A stretch of 64,000 bases of DNA from Lepas anatifera. Lineage: Eukaryota > Arthropoda > Thecostraca > Lepadidae. The position numbers and the translations under genes were made by a program. The notes beneath the pieces are model-generated. The model did no database searches. It was given only the letters and a program-made list of their open reading frames with translations, and was not told where the DNA came from. The DNA is taken from assembly GCA_034440635.1 (NCBI GenBank), contig JAOTON010002202.1:467972-531971 (forward strand), in the 5' to 3' direction. How positions within the stretch are numbered: the first letter of the stretch is position 1; each line of letters opens with the position of its first letter. Positions 56,576-64,000 of the stretch are shown in pieces.

Positions 56576-57440
56576 GTATGTTTGATTCATGGACATAGTG
56601 CGCAAATGACAATCATCATAACAATGATACTTAGCACAGTGCTCGAAAGTGTCGAAGTAGAAATTGAGGAAATCAGACCAAAAAATGAAAAGCAAGCATA
56701 TATCAAATGCAGCAACGGCAGAACACGCTAATCAACCTCAAATATGACGAAAAAATGTCAGACACGGCCTTACTTTTCTGTATGTGGTCGATCAGGCTTT
56801 GCACAGAAAGGATCATAAGCACCACTGACAGGGAGTTTCTCATCCACTTCGTCATATTCTACTTGTTCGCATGCACTAGGCACGCTCTGTTTCGATGTCT
56901 TACTCATTGAGAGCGATCACAGATTTTATGTTAAAAGTAATAAGATGGTTTGAACAGATTGAAGATACTTCGCTTTTGTTGGCGTCTTAGAATTTTAGGA
57001 TTAGTAGAACTGCAAAATTATAAACTATAATTTAGCCATTGACTGACATTTTCACGTCGAAAGGATAGACACACTCATAGCACAATATTTTACTTCGCTG
57101 TCTTGTAAAGCGATCAGCACGTGTTGATCATAACACGCCCTTCTCGACCAGGAGAGCGATAATGTTTCAGCGGCATATTTTTTGTTGCATTTTGGGCACG
57201 GAATTTACCCAATGTTAAACATTTTCTTTCGCGCGCCTAATAAACGTGTGATGTATATTTTTCTCGTGCTGTCCTTACAATTATAATTACGAATAACTGT
57301 CCTCATAATTTCAGGTCTCTGTTATACGTTAACAGGGAATTCTTGACAGCCAGGCATATTAACTTAAATCCGGCTTAATCCGCTTTCAAAATTTAATTAA
57401 AGATAAAATCACTTCACTGTACATATTTCGTGAACTCTAC
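56576..57440. other. Non-coding or intronic, no gene recognised
   Basis: AT-rich with no domain-bearing ORF. It ends at the acceptor of the weak candidate exon at 57443. Confidence 0.35.
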
Positions 57441-57442
57441 AG

Positions 57443-57617
57443 CCAACGAGCACGAGGAAAAGATATCGGATCTAGGTATAAATTCAAAGAACAGATCCAC
57501 ATCCGGTTCACAAGTAGACAATATTGAAGAAACATATCATAGGGATCACCTATATGACGTGTTGTTCTCATATCGTGCAATGTACAGCAGATTGCACACT
57601 GATTGGAAGGTGTTAGT
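57443..57617 (+). CDS. Weak candidate exon
   Basis: An acceptor (TTTCGTGAACTCTACAG, exon from 57443) opens one frame (N-E-H-E-E-K-I-S-D-L-G-I, later Y-R-A-M-Y-S-R-L-H) that stops just after a donor-like GTGAGT at 57618. The polar composition is protein-like, but the phase does not agree with the next candidate at 57817. One of the two boundaries must therefore be wrong, or the two belong to different products. No family recognised. Confidence 0.22.
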
Positions 57618-57816
57618 GTGAGTTGTTTAAAGATATATCTTAACGAATACACTTCTTACAAAATGTTGCGTCTCTAGTGATGTATTTTGACGAGCTCTTT
57701 ATGCGTGGGCCCATGCTAACTGGACGACATGTCAATTGGGAAAATTATGGACGAAAAACTGTTTCACCGAACGTGATGGTTTTCTGTGTCTTTTCTCAAT
57801 TACTTCCAAATGCTAG

Positions 57817-57991
57817 ACCCGACGAAGTATGTTTTCACGTCAGTTCATGCATCCAGTTATTACAAAGCGTGTGGGGCAACAATGGTGTCGACAGGAAACA
57901 TCACTTGGGAGATATTTCGCAAAAACTACAGCGGCCTAATACCTACCAATCAGTATGGAACTGGCTGTACATGCTCAATCAGCACCGGGGG
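57817..57991 (+). CDS. Candidate exon, extracellular-type, possibly the start of a CUB-like domain
   Basis: A long pyrimidine tract (TTTTCTGTGTCTTTTCTC) precedes AG at 57815-57816, and the exon is open to a consensus donor, ACCGGGG then GTAAGC, at 57991/57992. The peptide contains C-G-A-T-M-V, T-G-N-I-T, N-Y-S-G, I-P-T-N, then G-C-T-C-S-I-S. The order C-G, T-G-x-I-x, Y-x-x-x-x-P-x-N and C-x-x-I resembles the first part of a CUB domain, and two N-glycosylation sequons (NIT, NYS) suggest secretion. The CUB assignment is an inference from pattern only. Confidence 0.42.
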
Positions 57992-57994
57992 TAA

Positions 57995-58918
57995 GCATAC
58001 TAGAAATCTTTTGAATTACTAGCTGGGGATTACACACGACTCTGCATCCCAGTGGGCTCGTCGTACAGGGTGCCAGAGATTTCCGCACGTGGGACCCACA
58101 TGGTCAATGTAGGGGGTGCAAAGGCGCTTCCCACGTATCTTCCCGAGGTGGCAGAACCGCACCGAAATGTAAAACGTTGTTTTCCGACATCTGAGAATCA
58201 ATGAGCGAATCGATTATTACAAAAATTTACACATATGTTAATAACCTTCGATGAGGCAGAAAAGGACCAGTTTATGACTTCCAGAAATGTCATATGTTAA
58301 GTTGTAACTGGTTTCAAGTTAGCCAAAATCCTACCATTCTCGTAGATTGCCATTTCCCTCATCGTGAATTTCTCTCCATTTTTCCTTTAAGAAACAATTT
58401 AATTTGGAGACAAATTGGCCTGCGTTGAAGACGAAAAATCATTACGGAACGAGCATAGTGCGGATCAGGTTTAGCGATACTACCGCCACCTATTCGAGCG
58501 TTACGCATAAGAAAAGAACACTCATTTTGCGTCCCCTGCGACATATCGTGCAACTGCGCTATGCAGTGGGCTGGTGGTCTATATGCTTTATACTTGGTGA
58601 CTGGTGCATTGCCTACATGAACGGAGAAAAAGACATTTAACAAAAAGAGCACCAAAACAATAAGCAAATATAGATATTTGTACAAGAAAACTTTGTTCTA
58701 TAGCCACGCTGCTTGAAAATCCGCCGACTAATTGCTAACCCTTTGTGTATATTACAAATACAACAATGAACGACCCACGCGAAGATGAATTCAACCACAT
58801 ATGTCTCCATGGTTCTGTATGATTTAGTCCCATCTCTTTGGAAGAGCTAAAGTAAATAACAATTACAAGGAATGACTCATAATTGTCATGTTAAGCAGGT
58901 TCCTGCACAACCTGCACG

Positions 58919-58921
<3 letters not shown>
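57995..58921. other. Intronic or intergenic, no gene recognised
   Basis: ORFs of 60-108 residues overlap on both strands without domains or convincing splice sites. Confidence 0.35.

Positions 58922-58998
<77 letters not shown>
58922..58998. repeat. (TA)n microsatellite
   Basis: An uninterrupted TA run of about 77 bp. Confidence 0.98.
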
Positions 58999-59000
<2 letters not shown>

Positions 59001-59360
59001 ACAACGGGGAAAATCGAAACAAAGCCTCTCCCTCTTACCGTTCAATCATGGCCTAATATTTACAACCAACACATTACACAACTTATAGAAAAATGATTTT
59101 CATTCATAGCACTGCGACCACAAGCTGTACATTGTTCTGGCCTGCCTCTCGCGAATTAGGGCAGTCATCTGAATCCGTCTTAATCCAACCACTCCCCGTT
59201 CAGGCGCTGAAGCGTGCCCACAGAACAGCCCCCAAGAAAGGTGGCGCCGCAGACAGCACGGGACGGCGACCTCTCCTTAGCGGACAGCAAATGGCACAGC
59301 GGGGTAGGCTGAGCGCTACCTGGCCATTTCACAACCTCAAAACGCGTCAGTGTACATCGC

Positions 59361-59600
59361 CCATAGGCGGACCCAGGACCTCTGATGGCAGGGGGCGCCA
59401 ATTCTTAAGGTGTGAGCTATCAAGGGGGGGCGCCCAATTACATCGTGGGGGCGCCAATACTTCGCCCAGGGAAAAAGTGGGAAGCGATGTTAGAGGGGCC
59501 GCCGGGGCGGGGCACGAGAGGACGGGTCAGTCGGTCCGGGAGAGGCCACCTGCCCCCTGGTCCTGTCTCCTGGATCCACCAATGCACCATTGCTGTTAGT
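59361..59600. mobile_element. hAT-like MITE, family of 38485-38732
   Basis: The left end CATAGGCGGACCCAGGA equals that of the MITE at 38485, and the right side has CCTGGATCCACCAATG near 59571-59585. The 8 bases immediately outside these ends do not match. However, the string GTGTACAT occurs just left (59351-59358) and again at 59600-59607, so the true right boundary may be a little further out. Confidence 0.6.
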
Positions 59601-59607
59601 GTACATA

Positions 59608-60011
59608 CAGCGCCTCCGCTTCGCATATGAGTCACAGCGCAATGGTGATCAAACGGACCGCGCTAGAATCAAACGATATCCCTAGGCAAAACAGCCTCTG
59701 CATATCGCAAGCTTTTCGACAAGTCGATCCGCAACGATGAGCATGATAAGTCGATCCCACCACAAACCATATTCGCATCACTCAAATGTGGCAGGTATGG
59801 ACCATACCGGCGCGTCTCATCAAGTCTCACAAACAATAGCGATTAACTTCATTAAAGACGAAACCTAAATACGGTACCATTGCCACCAGACGGTGCCCAC
59901 TAACTCCAATTTACTTGTACGCAGAGGCCGTTCCCTCCTCCGTCCCTGGACAGAGCCTCTCCCCGCAGAGCCATGGACGCGGGGTGGAGCCCTACCCATC
60001 AGCAGTCTCAC
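59608..60011. other. No gene recognised; 3' flank of the minus-strand exon
   Basis: Unique sequence grading into GC-rich DNA near 59920. Forward ORFs here are shadows of the minus-strand exon. Confidence 0.35.
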
Positions 60012-60014
60012 CAC

Positions 60015-60456
60015 CTGCCCGGCCGGCGGGACCAGTCCCTGTCGTCCCTCTCGTGCCGCCTCCCTCCTGGGGCCTGCCGTGCCGCCGGTGTCCGCGGTGT
60101 CCGCCCGCTAGAGGCTCCACCATCGGCTCCAGCAGCGAGCGCGGCCGCTCCGGTCTCCCGCCGTAGGCGGCCGCCCTGTCGTGGTACTCGGACGAACGCT
60201 GGGGCCTGCTGCCGTACGGCGCGTCGTACTTGGACAGTCTGTCTCTGAAGTCGCTGCCGCGCCGATCCGGCCGGCCGGCGGGCCGCAGGTGGTCTGGTAC
60301 CGACCGCATGCGGTTGGACATGGAGCTGGGGTCCGCAAGGCCACGAAGTCTGTCGCTGCTGTTGTAGCTCTTGCTGTTGTGGTTGTTGTCACTGCTGTAT
60401 CGGTCTTCGTTTCGGCCGTTGTTGCTCCTCTTTAGACTCTGCACTGCCTCCTTGGC
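60015..60456 (-). CDS. Candidate exon, basic Ser/Asn/Asp/Arg-rich
   Basis: On the minus strand an acceptor (CCCCGGCATTGGCAG, exon from 60456) opens a frame to overlapping donors, CAG then GTGGTGAG at 60015 or GTG then GTGAGA at 60012. The peptide begins A-K-E-A-V-Q-S-L-K-R-S-N-N. It continues through N/S/D/R-rich low-complexity sequence (S-S-D-N-N-H-N-S-K-S-Y, then R-P-D-R-R-G-S-D-F-R-D-R) and ends glycine/arginine-rich. This looks like a disordered, possibly nucleic-acid-binding or cytoplasmic region. The region is GC-rich, so long open frames on the other strand are expected and are less protein-like. No family recognised. Confidence 0.42.
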
Positions 60457-62175
60457 CTGCCAATGCCGGGGACACAGCTCGTTCCAAAGTGTAAAGCAGG
60501 ACACAGATGAGTGAAAAACCAGCCCCGGCCACGGCACGCTTTAGATTCACGCCAGGTCCATTATGAAGAGCATGCCATTAAAATAGCCATACTTCAATCA
60601 TATCTTTTCTTAACACGTTATTCCCAAAATATGTTGTATATAACCATCGTAGACCAAATACAATGAGCAAATAAAATCATATTTGCTGCAAAGCATACAA
60701 ACGGAAATATTTTTGGGCGTTGAATAAGTTTCTCATATATCTATACACATTGAATGAATGGGCGTAAGAGAAACATGATTCATGCTTGATGAGGCTTTCA
60801 TGCCACGCCGATTAAAAAAATTCTAGTTCTTAAATGTTGAGCCTTTGGGACTGACATATCATTTAAGCACAGAGAGCTTGTCTCAGAGACAGCGCCCACC
60901 TTACCCTCCTATGATTGATTCCCGTACGGACGGAAAATCAATGTTTAACATTCCCTGAAACAAGGGACGTCCGTGCCGCGCACTCTCGGGACATCTGCCC
61001 ACTGACCTACGCAGATACATGATTGAGCGCCAAAGCGTCATAGAGGAAGCCGTCCCAGGCCCTGTTTATTCCCTGCACCAGCACAGGTACTGAACAGAGA
61101 AGGACGGGTCCCATGTTCTGTCAACTGGGCTACCAATTAGTCATCATATTACCAATTGTCCCCTTTGTTTTGATTTGATAGTTTACTCGTTATACCCAGA
61201 TCTTTCAGACGAACGGTTGGCGAATTAAAACAATGTCTATTAAGTCGCCATGCCCCTTATCCTACATCCACAAGCATGCTGATACAGACTCAAGAGGGGC
61301 ACACAATCAGGGCTATCGAAAACATTAGCCTTACAAAAACCATAACGTGAGACATGCTGAATGATCAAGACAGATTCTTAATGACCTCGACGATTTCAAA
61401 CAACTTATTCGTTTGTGAATTGACAATACCCTAGAATTCGCTTTGCACTTGGGTATGAAGGGGAAAATTAGTGTCAAAACAGTCAGCGAGCGTTGCTTGA
61501 CTGATTGATTATTTGGGTTTAGGTGCACACCAGCCTGCGTGGTCATCTAGCGCCCAGCGAGCACGACAACGGGAACTGAGAGGGGTAATTGCAAATTTAA
61601 CGTTGAGGTGTAAGAATATTTGGTTTACTAGATACCATCCTATTTTAGTTCAAACTAGCACTGGGTGTTTCTCCACTTAGCTTTGACCAGCTCAGACACA
61701 GATTACACTGGTCAACAGCCAAAATGGACCCGGAACGTGCACACCTGTTTCTGACTATTTCGATACCGCTGATTTCAAATTTGGTAACCGTTTTTTGCCA
61801 TCGGACCTGGTTTCTTCTCCAGAGCATACCTGTTGTATAGCCCCCACACTTTCCACACTGTCATCAGCCTAGCCTTTTGTGGAAAAATATAGATCAAGGA
61901 TGTCGAGAATCCAGATTATCTGCACCCAGACAATGCAGCTTATCAATATACGTGTGAATTTATTGCAACGAAAGACTAGCTCGCATTCAAGTGCATGAAC
62001 ATTGTACATTGAACAAGGTTTGCGCTCGGTCGCACAAACTCGCCGGTATTGTAGACCGAGAGGTGACGTCGCAACATTATATGATGAGGATTTTATGTCA
62101 GTCACCTCCCTTGAAGGTCGAGTCTTAGTAAAAAGTCACAGGTCAAGGTTATATCACCATTTCAAGGTCATTGAC
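60457..62175. other. Non-coding or intronic, no gene recognised
   Basis: ORFs of 60-78 residues only. A segment near 61505-61560 (GTGCACACCAGCCTGCGTGG) resembles 51455-51490 (GCGCACGAGCCTGCGGAGTC), suggesting a shared but undefined dispersed repeat. Confidence 0.35.
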
Positions 62176-62176
62176 C

Positions 62177-62270
62177 AGGGTTGGAAAACCCGGGGTTTTT
62201 ATCAAAAGCCCGCAAGTCCGGGTTTTTCCGTTTTTTTGTGTTTTTCCGTTTTTTTATTTTTGTTTTATAG
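62177..62270 (+). mobile_element. Solo CAGGGTTGGAAAACCCGGG terminus
   Basis: CAGGGTTGGAAAACCCGGGG followed by AGTCCGGGTTTTTCCG and T-rich sequence looks like the left end of a hAT-type MITE. No inverted partner end or target duplication was found. Confidence 0.35.
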
Positions 62271-62581
62271 CATTCTCGTCACACCGTTTCTAGATTAATG
62301 CCATTGTTTGAGCACGCATTAAGACTGTGATACTTTCAATATCATCGTTCCTTATCAGTCTTTGCCTCACGTGGCGGAGGGGAGAAGAAGCTCCTATTCC
62401 CCAAGCTGTTCTGAAGTACCCGATTGACGGCTGCGTGCAGAACCCTTCATAGTTTTATCGGCACCCATGGATAAGAAAAGTGAACCGACTTTTGACCAGA
62501 ATAACAATTTTTGGGGTTTATCAACTCATCCACTGCTATGGTTATACGGCGTTGTCGACTCTTATTACTGTTTTCTCTTAG

Positions 62582-62700
62582 GAGCCGGGTTCTCCTACTC
62601 AAGAAATCCACCTGAAATAAACTCGGACGACCCCGTAGAAAGCAAGTGCGACAAGTACCACACCACTGCGCCCCACATGAATTTACTTTCACTTTTCTAA
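62582..62700 (+). CDS. Weak candidate terminal exon with an A-G-F-S-Y-S segment
   Basis: A strong acceptor (TTACTGTTTTCTCTTAG, exon from 62582) is followed by a frame reading A-G-F-S-Y-S, then N-P-P-E-I-N-S-D-D-P, to a stop at 62698-62700. G-x-G-F-S-Y-S occurs in serine carboxypeptidases (family S10), but there it lies mid-protein and is not followed by a stop within 40 residues. The likeness may be chance. An AATAAA at 63000 could serve as a poly(A) signal. Confidence 0.2.
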
Positions 62701-63039
62701 ATCAGCTCATATTCCTCAGGAACAAATGCTAGCGCTGGAAATCTTAGTCTGGTACATCATTAAGGGCCAGATCACAATTCTCAGAGCAGAGCAGGGGTGT
62801 ATCCATTATTTGCTCAGGGGAAGGGGGCGTGAATATAGACTCGGGGCACTGCACGGGGCCCCAAGTGCAAAGATCGCTAATGAAAATAAAAAGAATGTCA
62901 GCGGTGGCTGATGTGATTGTGGAGTGAATCGGTGTGGTTCACGTGACTTTTTATTGGCTGTTTTTACCTCCCTTGCTTGTTTCTTTGCTTATCTAGCTGA
63001 ATAAAGCGTGGTATCCTTTTTATTATTTTGTGACCCGGG

Positions 63040-63760
63040 GACCATCTCTGAGGTGCCCCCAACACGAATTCTTTGGGCAGACTGATAAAAATTGGCCGGC
63101 GCCTTGAGACAAAACCTCCCCTCCCGCCAAGAAAAAAAACTTTTGAGTCGCCCCGAAAACGAGTTCTAGGGATCCCAGAGACCAGCTCTGGGGGCCCCAC
63201 GAACCAAGACAAACTCTTCAAAGTTCTCGAGATCAACACTGGGGGTCCCAAGAACAATTCTTGGGGTCTCCCGAAACCACCTCGGGGACCCCTAAGGACC
63301 GAATCTAGGGACCCCCGAAACCAACTTTCAGCCAGGTTCGAGACCAACTCGATGGGCCGACGCGACAAACCCTCGAAGGCCTTGGAGACCAACTCTGAGG
63401 CCACCGAGACGAATTCTTAAAGGCCATCCGAGAGCAACTCTGGGCTCCCCGAGTTAACTTTTCGGATCCCCAAGTCAGACTCTTGGGCCCACCGAGACCA
63501 ACTCTGGTGGCCCTCAGAGACCAGGTCTGGGCGCCCCCCCCCGTGACAAGCTCTTGAGGGTCCTCCAGGCCAACTCTGGAAACCCCGGGAAAACTTTTGG
63601 GGCTGCTTCAGAGACCAAGTCTGGGGGGCCCAGAGATAAACTCTGGTATCCCGATAGCTGAATATGGGGGCCCCCAATTCAAAATTTTGGTGGGCCCTGC
63701 CAGACCAGCGCTTGGGCCCCTGAGACTTGCTATTGAGTCTCCGAGACAAACATTGTGATG
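63040..63760. repeat. GAGACCAACTCTGGG minisatellite
   Basis: About 25 degenerate units of GAGACCAACTCTGGGGGCCC type, each 24-30 bp, related to the array inside the inner hAT (47110-49040). Forward and reverse ORFs of 115-146 residues are artefacts. Confidence 0.85.
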
Positions 63761-64000
63761 GTGTCCGTCTTCTTATAATCAACTTGGGAACATAAATCAG
63801 AAAACGACAGGAGGCCGCGCGGGAAGCTCTTTACAGAGCTTAAGTTCAGCCAAGGGGAGGGCGGTCGCCCCACCTTGGCTGCGCGCCTGGAGTACAGCAC
63901 GTGACTCCACCACGATAACCCTTAGAGGCTCCATGAGCTGGACAATGAAACTATTCGTGTGTCTCAGGCCAAAGTCAGTCAGAGTCACAATCTGAGACTG
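63761..64000. other. No gene recognised; possible element edge
   Basis: CCAAGGGGAGGGCGGTCGCC followed by CCCCACCTTGGC near 63849-63880 forms a GC-rich hairpin similar to transposon subterminal regions in this window. The window ends before a partner could be seen. Confidence 0.3.

Noticed and set aside
62582..62700. Serine carboxypeptidase (S10) exon
   Set aside because: Only A-G-F-S-Y-S matches and a stop follows within 40 residues, whereas the motif is mid-protein in the family. Kept only as a weak exon.

Overview
This looks like a gene-poor, repeat-rich stretch of a metazoan nuclear genome, most likely an invertebrate and possibly marine. The reasons are: no bacterial-style operons or dense ORFs; non-LTR and Penelope-like retroelements; tRNA-derived SINEs; many small inverted-repeat DNA transposons of TTAA-target and hAT type; very long microsatellites; and plausible coding sequence only as short islands bounded by splice-like signals. 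I cannot name the species. The lineage call rests on the repeat complement alone.

Layout, left to right. 1-14 kb: an 844-bp TTAA-flanked element (1898-2741), a LINE tail relic, a tRNA-derived SINE, a GC-rich island with a large hairpin (about 4.3-4.7 kb), a 33-bp minisatellite (5.1-5.65 kb), a possible membrane-protein first exon (about 6.8-7.0 kb), a decayed non-LTR reverse transcriptase (about 10.2-11.0 kb), then a GGCCCC-type degenerate satellite (12.4-13.55 kb) that abuts a Penelope-like N-terminal fragment. 14-25 kb: a 450-bp MITE, a huge CT/CTGT microsatellite, a cluster of six CRE octamers near 17.05 kb, an 82-bp tandem array (19.2-21.8 kb) interrupted by a second type of TTAA element, a likely exon on the minus strand (21768-22013), and a nested pile of TTAA elements containing about 450 bp of homopolymer-rich, poor-quality-looking sequence. 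25-34 kb: a 99-bp candidate exon, a circularly permuted Penelope-like element between two (TA)n tracts, another complete TTAA element, and a CpG-rich stretch.

34-51 kb: a frameshifted 5'-truncated LINE (about 33.98-36.32 kb), pyrimidine-rich repeats, a 310-bp (AC)n tract, small hAT MITEs, and a nested hAT complex. In the complex an outer element (44423-49842, 8-bp duplication TCTGTAGG) contains satellite DNA, and an inner element (46110-49100, 8-bp duplication TCAGAACA) sits inside that satellite. 51-64 kb: more small hAT-like elements, a minus-strand candidate terminal exon resembling the C-terminus of an Argonaute/PIWI domain (52111-52331), candidate exons near 57.5-58.0 kb, a basic/serine-rich exon (about 60.01-60.46 kb), and another minisatellite (63.04-63.76 kb).

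How parts relate: no complete gene is visible. The six or so candidate exons lie on both strands and could belong to several genes with long introns. The dominant theme is nested transposition, and several insertions can be proved from the sequence because the target was itself a tandem repeat, so the empty site is preserved next door.
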